Below are positions 33,395 to 41,532 of a DNA stretch of 64,000 bases, piece by piece (within the stretch, counting starts at the first letter, position 1; each line of letters begins with the position of its first letter). The stretch comes from an uncultured Fibrobacter sp. (GTDB lineage: Bacteria; Fibrobacterota; Fibrobacteria; Fibrobacterales; Fibrobacteraceae). The DNA lies in contig CAMKLO010000002.1 in the NCBI GenBank assembly GCA_946413655.1, positions 1 to 64,000 on the forward strand. Direction: 5' to 3'. A program made the position numbers and the translations under genes. The notes beneath the pieces were generated by a model. That model ran no database searches. It had not been told where the DNA came from and saw only the letters and a program-made list of their open reading frames with translations.

Positions 33395-34594
33395 TTACTG
33401 TTGCAGAGTTGTTGGATTTTTCTGAGCTGCAATTTCTTTGTACAAAGCGAGTTGTCGCTTGAAGCAGTCGTTCCAGCTGAACTTTTCGGCGTATTGCCGA
33501 GCCTTGGTTTTCTTGTCTGTAAGGTCGGAATGGTATAGTTCGACAATGGCGTCTGCCAAAGCTTCGGGCGTGCGTTCCTTGAGGATTGTGCCTGCACCCG
33601 ATTCCGTGACGTGTTCGTAGGCGGCTCCAGCAGCGGCTCCGACGAGAGCGTTTCCGCTGGCCATACTTTCCAAGATTGAAAGCCCGAACGTTTCCCAGCC
33701 GGAGAGGGCAAGCCCTATATCGACGCTGGCGTAATAGCGGGCCATCTCGTCGATGGAATTTACGAATCCGATGTAGCTCACGTGCTTGTATTTCTCGGCG
33801 GCGGCCTTCACGAGCGGGAGGCTTGGGCCTGTACCTGCAAAGACGATTGCGGGTTCGTGTCCAAGTTTTTGCGTCAGGATGTCGTAGGCTCCGAGTACGA
33901 GGTCGATGCCTTTTTCGTTGCAGTGCCTGTGCGGGAAGAATATCGTCAGGCGGTCCGGTTCGCCGTCCTTGAGTTCCTTGACGAGCGCTTCGTCGCGGCG
34001 GCTGGGCGAGAACGTCTCGATGTCGCAGCCGAGCGGAATCCAGCGCGGGTCGGGCAGCCCGTTCTTCTTGAGTCGTGCCATGGCTTCTTTGGATGAAGCT
34101 TGTACGCAGTCAAAACCTTTAAATTCCTTCTTGGCGTACTTGAAGGCGAGCTTGCGGAAAAACGTTCCTGCTCCTGCCCCGAGTTTTTTGGCGACAGGGC
34201 GGCCTACGTAGGTGACCGGGAAGTCGGCATGCCAAAAGCTGAACAGTGCTGCGTTCGGGACAACCTTCTTGGCGATGCGTCGCACGGCCGAGGGCAAAAT
34301 GTACGGTGAGCCCACTTCAATCACGTCGGGCTTGTATTTTTCGAGTATGGGGCGGATTTGCTTGGGCTTCCACATAAAGCGGTATTCCCAGTTCCCCGGG
34401 AAGCGGAACGCCTTCACATGTTCAATGATTAGTCCGTCACTTTTTCGTTCCGTGTAAGTTTCTGCAGAGGGCATCACAAAGACCGAAAGGACTTCGCTTT
34501 GGCGCTCGTAGAACGCCATCTTTTGCAAATGGTAGCGTCGGACTCCGCCACCGGACGGACTCCAGAAATTGTTGAAATCGACAATGGTAAACAT
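33395..34594 (-). CDS. Glycosyltransferase, GT4-type (GT-B fold)
   Basis: A 399-residue cytoplasmic or membrane-associated glycosyltransferase that probably acts on a lipid or polysaccharide acceptor. The N-terminal acceptor domain starts FNNFWSPSGGGVRRYH. The C-terminal nucleotide-sugar domain has IFFPHRHCNEKGIDLVLGAY, IVFAGTGP and the E-x7-E motif ETFGLSILE. Donor and acceptor cannot be told from sequence. Its ATG shares one base with the stop of the primase-helicase-like gene (TAATG). Confidence 0.9.
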   Translation of the reverse strand: MFTIVDFNNFWSPSGGGVRRYHLQKMAFYERQSEVLSVFVMPSAETYTERKSDGLIIEHVKAFRFPGNWEYRFMWKPKQIRPILEKYKPDVIEVGSPYILPSAVRRIAKKVVPNAALFSFWHADFPVTYVGRPVAKKLGAGAGTFFRKLAFKYAKKEFKGFDCVQASSKEAMARLKKNGLPDPRWIPLGCDIETFSPSRRDEALVKELKDGEPDRLTIFFPHRHCNEKGIDLVLGAYDILTQKLGHEPAIVFAGTGPSLPLVKAAAEKYKHVSYIGFVNSIDEMARYYASVDIGLALSGWETFGLSILESMASGNALVGAAAGAAYEHVTESGAGTILKERTPEALADAIVELYHSDLTDKKTKARQYAEKFSWNDCFKRQLALYKEIAAQKNPTTLQQ

Positions 34595-36480
34595 TAAGCT
34601 TCTTGCATGCGACTAGATTGTGGGTCCGTCAAGATGTGGCCTTCATAGACGTGGCTTGTTCCTAGACGTTTGGAATCGATGGTGAGAGTCAAGTTGTCAT
34701 CGTCGTTTGCCGTGAGCCAGTAGATTGCGTCGGAGTCGCGGAGATATGCTCTCGGGCCGAGGAGTCCCATGTTGGGGGAGTCGATAAGCTCGCCGCCGAG
34801 GAATATGGGGATATCGAGAGCCTTGTACAAGTCTAACATCACGGAGGAACGTTTCTCGTGGATGTCCGGGAGTTCTGGACGGTCGGCAATTTTCAAGTGG
34901 TCAATACCGTCTATCACAAGAACCAGATCAGGATGTTCTTTGAGTTCCTGCTTTAGTGTCTTGTGGAGTTCGCCGTAGTCAAGCGGCATGTCTTCCCAGA
35001 CTTCAAGGCGGTTGCTGCGCACGTACCCCATCAGTTCACGAGTCGCGTCCAGAATCTTCTTGTTTATTTCGTTATCGGCATTCTGCTTACGGACGGCGAA
35101 AAGCGACTGTCCGATGATCATGGAGACGAACCTGTCGAAAATCTGGCGGCGCGGTGTTTCGTAGGCTACATAAATGACTTTGAGTTTGGGGTTGCTTTCG
35201 ATAAGGTCTAGTGCCAGGCTTGAAAGCAAAATCGTCTTGAGTCCGAAGGGTTTGGACGATACGAAGAAACAGCCGGATTGAACGCCATCGATTTCCTTGG
35301 TAAGTTTGGGGAATGATTTCAGCGTGTAGCCGACGCTCTGGTCCGGCGGACATGCCATCGCGTTATCAAAGTTGTCCTTTATGTCTTGCAAGAGCATGGA
35401 CCTGCGGTGGGAATGGATGGTATCGACTTCGGTGTTCGCGATGAGTTCAATGAGCTGGTCTGCGCCTTGTTTGCGGACTAGCGTATCGACTGTTTCGCCC
35501 TTCGGTAGCACGATGGACTTGATGTTCATGTGCAACTGTTCGGCCATCTTGAGATATTTCTGAATTCTCAGTTCCTGTTTTCTACGGTCTTGTTGGCGAC
35601 GCAATATGACCGTGAACGATTCCGCTCCGCAAGCCTTGAGCTTGTACAGATGATTGATGTTCAGTTCTTGGTACATCGTGGAGACAACGCCTGGAATGCC
35701 GGCGAGGTCTGCGGTGAGGGCGTCGAAGAACCCTTGGACGATGAGGGGCTGCTCACTATCGGCTTGGATATTGAACGGGATGACCGTCGGGCCCGAAGCG
35801 TAGGTGATATAGGTGTGGCTGCTTTCGTCGTCTTCGATGAGCCTTCCATAGACTGAATGGATAAATCCCTTGGAGTTACGGGCCGGAATGGTAAGCCTTG
35901 GTTCGTGGTAGGCTTCGAGATTGTCGAGGTAAAAACTGATTTGGTGGCGTTCGATGCCCGAAAGCATGCAATAGCTGATGAATGGTTCTGGGTCGCCGCT
36001 GTAGTAACCGAGGCCGTATAGCTGAGCCTGACCAATGTTCCAGCCGCGGCCTTCGAGGAACTTAGCCAAGGATGGGCTCTTGCAGGCGGCCCAGTGACAG
36101 TAACGCACAAAGCATTCCAATACTTTGGATTTCTCGCCACCAACTTCTTTGATCCAGGGATGTTCACTATCCTGGGCGTTTACAAGTTCTTTGTCGAGCG
36201 CTCCAAGAAATTCAAACGCTTCGGAACGGGCGGCTTGTTCGTCTAGACCGTTAAAGCGGCTTTTCATGAGAAAATCGACAAGGTCGCCCTCGCTTCCGCA
36301 CTGGAGACAGCGGTAACGCCAGTAGCCCAAGGCATCGTAGAAGAACAGCGAAGTCTCTTCTGGAGCGTGGAATGGGCAGCAGGCTATAAGATTACGCCCC
36401 CAACGGCTGAGAGGAATCCCCAGCTGTCTTGGGTGAGCTTTAGTTCTCATATAATCTGCATGTTCCTGGTCAATCAGCAT
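34594..36480 (-). CDS. Primase-helicase-like protein with degenerate TOPRIM and Walker A sites
   Basis: A 628-residue protein with the plan of a DnaG-type primase fused to a DnaB/Twinkle-type ATPase. The CHC2 zinc finger is complete: C35, H38, C58, C61 (CPFH ... RCLQCG). A TOPRIM_N-like region has LYGLGYYSGDPEP (~154-166). The TOPRIM core has VQGFFDAL (Q249 where the family has catalytic Glu) and LRRQQDRR (293-300) where DGDxAGR is expected, so both metal-binding elements are missing. The RecA-like part has SSKPFGLKT (408-416) in place of a GxxxxGKT loop, a Walker B LVLVIDGID ending at D526, and LRDSDAIYWL as in DnaB. The start at 36480 follows GGAGG by five bases. It is coupled to the glycosyltransferase gene. 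Confidence 0.82.
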   Translation of the reverse strand: MLIDQEHADYMRTKAHPRQLGIPLSRWGRNLIACCPFHAPEETSLFFYDALGYWRYRCLQCGSEGDLVDFLMKSRFNGLDEQAARSEAFEFLGALDKELVNAQDSEHPWIKEVGGEKSKVLECFVRYCHWAACKSPSLAKFLEGRGWNIGQAQLYGLGYYSGDPEPFISYCMLSGIERHQISFYLDNLEAYHEPRLTIPARNSKGFIHSVYGRLIEDDESSHTYITYASGPTVIPFNIQADSEQPLIVQGFFDALTADLAGIPGVVSTMYQELNINHLYKLKACGAESFTVILRRQQDRRKQELRIQKYLKMAEQLHMNIKSIVLPKGETVDTLVRKQGADQLIELIANTEVDTIHSHRRSMLLQDIKDNFDNAMACPPDQSVGYTLKSFPKLTKEIDGVQSGCFFVSSKPFGLKTILLSSLALDLIESNPKLKVIYVAYETPRRQIFDRFVSMIIGQSLFAVRKQNADNEINKKILDATRELMGYVRSNRLEVWEDMPLDYGELHKTLKQELKEHPDLVLVIDGIDHLKIADRPELPDIHEKRSSVMLDLYKALDIPIFLGGELIDSPNMGLLGPRAYLRDSDAIYWLTANDDDNLTLTIDSKRLGTSHVYEGHILTDPQSSRMQEA

Positions 36481-36575
36481 GGTAGCCTCCATATTAAGAA
36501 ATCTAATAAAGAACGCTCCCGTAAATAGTGTTTTTTTTCAAAAAAAATTGTAATTCTTTATCTATTTTTTGAGTC

Positions 36576-37148
36576 ATGGTTATTCTAGGTATCGATCCGG
36601 GGTCCATAACGACCGGCTACGCATTTTTGAAAAAGACGGGCAATCAAGTTCAGGTGCTCGAATATGGCACGTTCCATGCAAAAGCCACTAAGAATCTTGA
36701 AGACAGGCTTGTGCATATTGTTTCGGAACTGGAAGAGCGCCTAGACCATTACCATCCGGATGCTTTGGCGATGGAAGGCGTCTTTTTTGCGAAAAACGTG
36801 AAGAGCGCCCTTGTGCTGGGGCATATTCGCGGGGCGGTTCTTGTGGCGTGTCGCCGTCGCGGGATGACGTACGAGGAATACCCGCCGCGAGTTGTGAAGC
36901 AGGCGGTTACGGGAGACGGGGCTGCGTCAAAGGAACAGGTGGCAAACATGGTTTTTGCTCGTCTTGGAATTGCGGCAGCGGATGTCGCACTGGATGCGAC
37001 CGATGCCCTTGCCATTGCGTGGACTCATGCAAACCCGGCGCCCCTCGCGCAGGCGCTTGTGAAAAAAAGGTCGCCCGCCAGGAAGAAAAAAGCTTCGGTA
37101 AAGCAGTGGAAAGACCTAATTGAAAAGATGGGAGGGACGGTGCAATGA
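36576..37148 (+). CDS. ruvC: Holliday junction resolvase RuvC
   Basis: RuvC cuts Holliday junctions during recombination repair. The 190 residues have the four acidic catalytic residues D7 (GIDPG), E67 (MEGVFF), D140 and D143 (LDATDALAIAW), as in E. coli RuvC. A basic tail of ~25 residues (KKRSPARKKKASVK) follows. There is no ruvA or ruvB nearby. Its stop overlaps the start of the next gene by four bases (ATGA), coupling it to a cell-wall peptidase. Confidence 0.96.
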   Translation: MVILGIDPGSITTGYAFLKKTGNQVQVLEYGTFHAKATKNLEDRLVHIVSELEERLDHYHPDALAMEGVFFAKNVKSALVLGHIRGAVLVACRRRGMTYEEYPPRVVKQAVTGDGAASKEQVANMVFARLGIAAADVALDATDALAIAWTHANPAPLAQALVKKRSPARKKKASVKQWKDLIEKMGGTVQ

Positions 37149-37813
37149 CGGATTTGTTGCCCTATGGTCTTGGAACTCCCGATTTAGTTGAGTTCCAGCC
37201 GGGATACTTTGTGGATAGGGAAATTGTCGGTGATTTGCAGGCTTTGGCGGATGCTGCCAAGGCGAACGGATTTGAACTCCGCGTGGAATCGGCTTATCGT
37301 TCGTTTGAAAAACAGCTTTCGATTTGGAATCGCAAGGCGCGAGGCGAACTTAAGCTGTTGTCCGCGACTGGCGAACCGATGGAACGCCCGACGGACGAAG
37401 AGGAATTGATGTATGCGATTCTCACGTGGTCGGCGCTGCCGGGGGCGAGCCGTCACCATTTGGGGACGGACATCGACGTGGTCGATGGCGCTGCGTGCCC
37501 GGAAGGGTACGAAGTGCAGCTCACGCCCGCGGAATGCGAAGGCATGTTCGCGAAATTCCACACTTTTTTGACTGCGCACATGGAGGCGGGAACATCGTTT
37601 GGGTTTAGCCGTGTGTTTGTTCCCGGCCGCGGTAAAATCAAGCCGGAGGGCTGGCATATCGCGCACTTGCCGACATCGCGTAAACGGTTGGAACATTTTT
37701 CCCTGGATGTTCTGCGAAACATTTACGAACGCTCTGACATGGAATGTAAACAAACTGTGCTTGCAAACCTTCCGAAACTCGCAGAGGAATACATTTATCC
37801 TTACTTTGTTTGA
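37145..37813 (+). CDS. M15B D,D- or L,D-carboxypeptidase (VanY/LdcB-like)
   Basis: A 222-residue zinc peptidase that trims peptidoglycan stem peptides. The zinc site is H104 and D111 (SRHHLGTDID) with H171 in GWH; the catalytic glutamate is E168. VESAYRSFEKQ (47-57) is also typical. No signal peptide is seen, so it may act in the cytoplasm on recycled muropeptides or be exported by another route. It is coupled to ruvC and followed by an MpaA-like gene, suggesting a small wall-recycling group. Confidence 0.9.
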   Translation: MTDLLPYGLGTPDLVEFQPGYFVDREIVGDLQALADAAKANGFELRVESAYRSFEKQLSIWNRKARGELKLLSATGEPMERPTDEEELMYAILTWSALPGASRHHLGTDIDVVDGAACPEGYEVQLTPAECEGMFAKFHTFLTAHMEAGTSFGFSRVFVPGRGKIKPEGWHIAHLPTSRKRLEHFSLDVLRNIYERSDMECKQTVLANLPKLAEEYIYPYFV

Positions 37814-37966
37814 GGTTGTGGGCTATGAAGTCGCTTCGCTTTGAGGACGGCTTGTTTCACAAGCCTTTGAGCATTTCTAATTGCAGTATCCCCATACCCC
37901 AATTGCTCATACCTCAAAGGACCGCAGGTCCGTGCCCACCCTCCACACCCCACACCCATACTCCCT
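37814..37966. other. Intergenic spacer with short repeats
   Basis: These 153 bases hold GCTTCGCTTTGAGG and GGCTTGTTTCACAAGCC (a 7-bp stem), and a C-rich run before the next gene. The GCTTCGCTTTGAGG part resembles the segment at 9200-9250. I see no gene. Confidence 0.5.
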
Positions 37967-38662
37967 ATGTACTCTCCTGAATCTAGCGGTATAATTCGTT
38001 TGAAATCTTCCATTTACGGCCGTACGATGCTCGGCTCTCCGCTTTTGTATTTCCCTAGCAAGCGCGAATGCCGAATGCTCGTGATTGCCGGAATTCACGG
38101 TGAAGAACCGGAAACGACATTCCTCTTGAGCCGTGCTCTCCGTGCGTTCGACGAAAATTTTGATTCTATGGCCTTTATCTTGTGCGCAAATCCAGATGGC
38201 ATGGCGCTTGGAATGCGCGGAAATCCAAACGGTGTCGATTTGAACCGCAATTTTAAAACGGAAAACTTCTCGACGGCTAAAGTTGGTTCCCGTTCTATTC
38301 TCGAAGCGCCTCGCGACACGATGTTGTCGTCAGGGGTTGCTGCGGAGAGCGAACCGGAGACGCAAGCGCTTGTCGCCTTAATTGAAAAACTGAAACCGAA
38401 GTCGATTCTTTCGATGCATGCGCCGATGGGCTGCATTGATGCTCCGCAAAAGACAGCTCTTGTCGAAGACTTGATGGGGGTGTTCAACTTGCCCTGGGTG
38501 CCGGATATCGGCTACAAGACTCCAGGGAGCCTTGGAACGTGGTGCGGTGAGCGTGGAATCGAATGTGTGACATTGGAACTCCCGCGGATGTCGTTGGAAC
38601 TCCTGTTCGACCGCTATGGTCGTGCTTTTGCGGAATGGCTGGAAGTCGCAGAGTCGCGCTAA
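37967..38662 (+). CDS. M14-family murein peptide amidase, MpaA-like
   Basis: A 231-residue zinc carboxypeptidase-fold enzyme that probably splits the L-Ala-gamma-D-Glu-mDAP tripeptide during wall recycling. Zinc ligands H44 and E47 (GIHGEEPE), H151 (SMHAPMG) and catalytic E204 (TLELP) are all present, along with NPDGMA and GVDLNRNF for substrate binding. No signal peptide is visible, consistent with the cytoplasmic MpaA. There is no clear Shine-Dalgarno before the ATG. Confidence 0.88.
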   Translation: MYSPESSGIIRLKSSIYGRTMLGSPLLYFPSKRECRMLVIAGIHGEEPETTFLLSRALRAFDENFDSMAFILCANPDGMALGMRGNPNGVDLNRNFKTENFSTAKVGSRSILEAPRDTMLSSGVAAESEPETQALVALIEKLKPKSILSMHAPMGCIDAPQKTALVEDLMGVFNLPWVPDIGYKTPGSLGTWCGERGIECVTLELPRMSLELLFDRYGRAFAEWLEVAESR

Positions 38663-38687
38663 TACACTTCTGGTGGCTATAAAAAAG

Positions 38688-38712
38688 AAATGCCCGCTCA
38701 CGGCGGGCATTT
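38688..38712. terminator. Bidirectional terminator between the MpaA-like gene and pssA
   Basis: A perfect 10-bp stem, AAATGCCCGC / GCGGGCATTT, has a five-base loop. T-rich sequence follows in both directions, stronger on the minus strand (CTTTTTT). Confidence 0.85.
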
Positions 38713-38786
38713 CTCTTTAAATTCTACTGGATCCTTCGTTGCACTCAGGATGACGATTCTAGGCTTTAAGTTCTAAAATCTACCGA

Positions 38787-39587
38787 TTACTTTTTACCCG
38801 CTTTCGCTTCTTCAATAATCTGCTTGCGGTAGGCGAGACCCACACCGAAACCAATCAGCATGTAGCTTGCGCCGAGGAGGAGCAGGTATTCAAGGATGTA
38901 CGGCACCTTCGGGTTGTAGAAGAGGATTCCGGCAACGTAGGTGAGCAAAATCAGCACAATCTGGAAAATGTTGAAGGCCTTGTTCTTGCGCGGCTGGAGC
39001 TTCGGGAGGAACAGCGGGCTTACCATCAGGAATCCGGTGGCTACAAACACAATCATCGGGAGCCAGAAGATGAACGAGCTAGAATCGGCAAAAGCATTCT
39101 TGGTCATGAGGAATACGATAAGCGTTGCGTTGACCATACCCGCGAACGTAGAGGGTAACCCGGAGAAATGGTGATGGTATGTGTCCGAGTCGCAGGCGTT
39201 GTACTTGGCAAGGCGCATGGCGGCACAGAGCACGTAGATGGCAAGAGCTATTGTCATCAGGAGACCGTGGTTCTGGAACCATTCCGGAGCGTAAATCTTA
39301 TAGGAGAAGAAAAAGCAGAATGCCGGGGCGAGGCCGAAAGCAATCAAGTCGGCGAGACTGTCGAACTGGGCGCCGAATTCGGAACTGGCGTTCACAAGGC
39401 GGGCTGCGAAACCGTCAAGCTTGTCAAAAAGGGCACACAACATGACAAAGTAGGCACCCATGCGGATTTGGTCTGCCGTACTGAAAGAACTGAATGCTCC
39501 AGTTGTCCAGCAAATGGAAAAAACACCCAGCAAAAAGTTCAGGCTTGTGAATGTGTTTGGCAGAATATAACGTAGCTTTTGCACCAT
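38787..39587 (-). CDS. pssA: CDP-diacylglycerol-serine O-phosphatidyltransferase
   Basis: This is an inner-membrane enzyme making phosphatidylserine, the precursor of phosphatidylethanolamine. The 266 residues have several membrane helices and the CDP-alcohol phosphotransferase signature: D55, D58, G59, A62, R63, G72, D76 and D80 in DKLDGFAAR and GAQFDSLAD. N-terminal LPNTFTSLN is typical of PssA. No psd gene is adjacent. Confidence 0.93.
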   Translation of the reverse strand: MVQKLRYILPNTFTSLNFLLGVFSICWTTGAFSSFSTADQIRMGAYFVMLCALFDKLDGFAARLVNASSEFGAQFDSLADLIAFGLAPAFCFFFSYKIYAPEWFQNHGLLMTIALAIYVLCAAMRLAKYNACDSDTYHHHFSGLPSTFAGMVNATLIVFLMTKNAFADSSSFIFWLPMIVFVATGFLMVSPLFLPKLQPRKNKAFNIFQIVLILLTYVAGILFYNPKVPYILEYLLLLGASYMLIGFGVGLAYRKQIIEEAKAGKK

Positions 39588-39644
39588 GTACTCCTTTAAA
39601 TAACGAGCTAAAGATAATTTTTTTTGGAGACAAAGAGAACTTTT

Positions 39645-41447
39645 TTATTGATTACTCTGTTTATCGACGGATTTTATTTCCCAAAGGGCGGTAACTCCTG
39701 CGGCAACAACGAGATTGTTGGGCGGTGCATAAGGGTTTTCTGCTGTCGGGAAGTTCGTCCAATGCTTCGTCGAAAACTGATAATAGGTTGATGGCCTATA
39801 CATGATGGGAAGGACGGGAATTGTTTGCATGAACCGCTTGTTGAGTTCTCGATAGGCCTGTTTGAGTTCCGTTTCGTCGGTAATTGTCGGAATTCTGTTC
39901 AAAAGGGCGTTTATTTTGGCATCTTGGAAACGTCCGTGGTTTGCGAACGCTTCTTCGCCAACAGGTTTGTAGGCATTGCTGCTCATGAATTGATAGAATC
40001 GGTTCCAGGGATTTGCAATGGAGTGTTCCGAAGGTGGAGTCTTCATAGCGAGGTCGAAAGTGCCTCGGCGGAGGTCCAGGTCCCAGGTGCTGTAATCCAC
40101 AAATTTAGGAATGGCCGAAATCCCGATTTGGGCGAATGATTCGACGATGATGTGGATGGCGTCTTCCCAGTCGGTCCAACCTTGCGGACATTCAATGGAT
40201 ATGGTTCGAATTGGCTTTTTCTTCTTGTCGAGAAGCTTTCCTTCGGCGTTCCAAGAATAGCCCGCACTTGCGAGGATTTCGCGGGCCTTGTCTGTGTTAT
40301 AGCCATAGCCGTAGAGCTCGGCGTCTTCCTTGTTGAAATATTTTCCTTCGGGGCCGAAGGGAAGGATGAATCCGGGCTGTACGGTCGGCGTATAGTTCGA
40401 AAATGCGCGGGCCTTGATTTTATCGAGGTCTATTGCGTGTGCTAGGGCACGTCTGAACGCGATTTTGTTGAATGGTTCCTTTTGAGTGGCGATGACTAAA
40501 GCCGTAATGGTTGTCGGCAACTGGTAGGGCTCATCGCGGCTCCAGGCGCGGATTCTGTCTTTTGATTTTTCCCAAATTCTCGGTAAGTAGATGGACGAAA
40601 CATCGAGGTTCCCACGGACCATGGCGCTGTTGAAGTTGTCGTTTCCGTTGTAGATGGAATGGATGATGTACTTGGGGGCGGGCATCTTCCCGTTGAACTT
40701 GCTTTGGCGCCAGTAGTTTTCTGAGCGTTCCAGTACAATCTGGTCGGGTGAGTATGTCTTTAGGATGTATGGTCCCGAAGCGACTGGATGCGAATCGTTT
40801 TTGAACTCGAGAATCTTGTCCATGTTGTAGCCCTTGCCGTTTTTGGCTGACTTGAGCAACGGCTCGAACACCGATTTGGGGATGATGGACGCTTCGGCGA
40901 TGGCGTTCAGGACGATGAGCGGGTTCCTGTCTGGCGTCAGATGGAATGAGATGTTGTTGTTCCCGTTGTTTGTTACCGTCTTGATGAATTTCCAGTTGTT
41001 GTGGTGGGATGTCGGGAGGATGGAGTCCAGCTTGAATGTGAAAATCACGTCGTCGGGGGTGACTTTTTCGCCGTTGTTCCACTTTGCGCATGTGTCCAGG
41101 TGAACCGTGATGCTCGAATCGGTCCTGCTGAACGAATCGGCGAGCATGGGGTCGAGTTTACCCGTAAGCTGGTTGTAGGCGAGGAGTGATTCGTACATGA
41201 CGCGGATGTTCCCGTCCGTCGGAAAATTCGGGTCGGGATCTAGCGGATTGAACGTCGTGGGGGGAGCCCAGTCGAATCCACCAATATAAAGAGTTTCGTT
41301 TCGCGGAAATTCTGGAAGCGCGCCTTTGGTCACCTTCGAAATCTCGTCTTTGGACTCCTTAGAAACGTCTTCCTTGCAGCCCACGGCCATAAACGCAGTC
41401 ACGAGGGAGAGACTGCATAAGGTGACGAGTTTCTGGACGCTAATCAT
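39645..41447 (-). CDS. Extracellular solute-binding lipoprotein, family 5 (oligopeptide type)
   Basis: A 600-residue lipoprotein (lipobox AVGC, Cys ~24) of the OppA/DppA class. The family pattern starts with TFNPLDPDPNFPTDGNIRVMYESLLAYN and continues with WNNGEKVTPDDVIFTF and ASGPYILKTY, ending in YRPSTYYQF. It would capture peptides or oligosaccharides for an ABC importer. No permease or ATPase genes are next to it. Only 58 bases separate its stop from pssA on the converging side of that operon, and it is 85 bases downstream of the propeller gene. Confidence 0.9.
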   Translation of the reverse strand: MISVQKLVTLCSLSLVTAFMAVGCKEDVSKESKDEISKVTKGALPEFPRNETLYIGGFDWAPPTTFNPLDPDPNFPTDGNIRVMYESLLAYNQLTGKLDPMLADSFSRTDSSITVHLDTCAKWNNGEKVTPDDVIFTFKLDSILPTSHHNNWKFIKTVTNNGNNNISFHLTPDRNPLIVLNAIAEASIIPKSVFEPLLKSAKNGKGYNMDKILEFKNDSHPVASGPYILKTYSPDQIVLERSENYWRQSKFNGKMPAPKYIIHSIYNGNDNFNSAMVRGNLDVSSIYLPRIWEKSKDRIRAWSRDEPYQLPTTITALVIATQKEPFNKIAFRRALAHAIDLDKIKARAFSNYTPTVQPGFILPFGPEGKYFNKEDAELYGYGYNTDKAREILASAGYSWNAEGKLLDKKKKPIRTISIECPQGWTDWEDAIHIIVESFAQIGISAIPKFVDYSTWDLDLRRGTFDLAMKTPPSEHSIANPWNRFYQFMSSNAYKPVGEEAFANHGRFQDAKINALLNRIPTITDETELKQAYRELNKRFMQTIPVLPIMYRPSTYYQFSTKHWTNFPTAENPYAPPNNLVVAAGVTALWEIKSVDKQSNQ

Positions 41448-41532
41448 CTTTCTATTTCCTGCAAAACCTATTCAAAAAAGTAGTGCGTTTTTGCGAAAGG
41501 GACCAATAATTTTTAGTTTACTATACTCTAAA

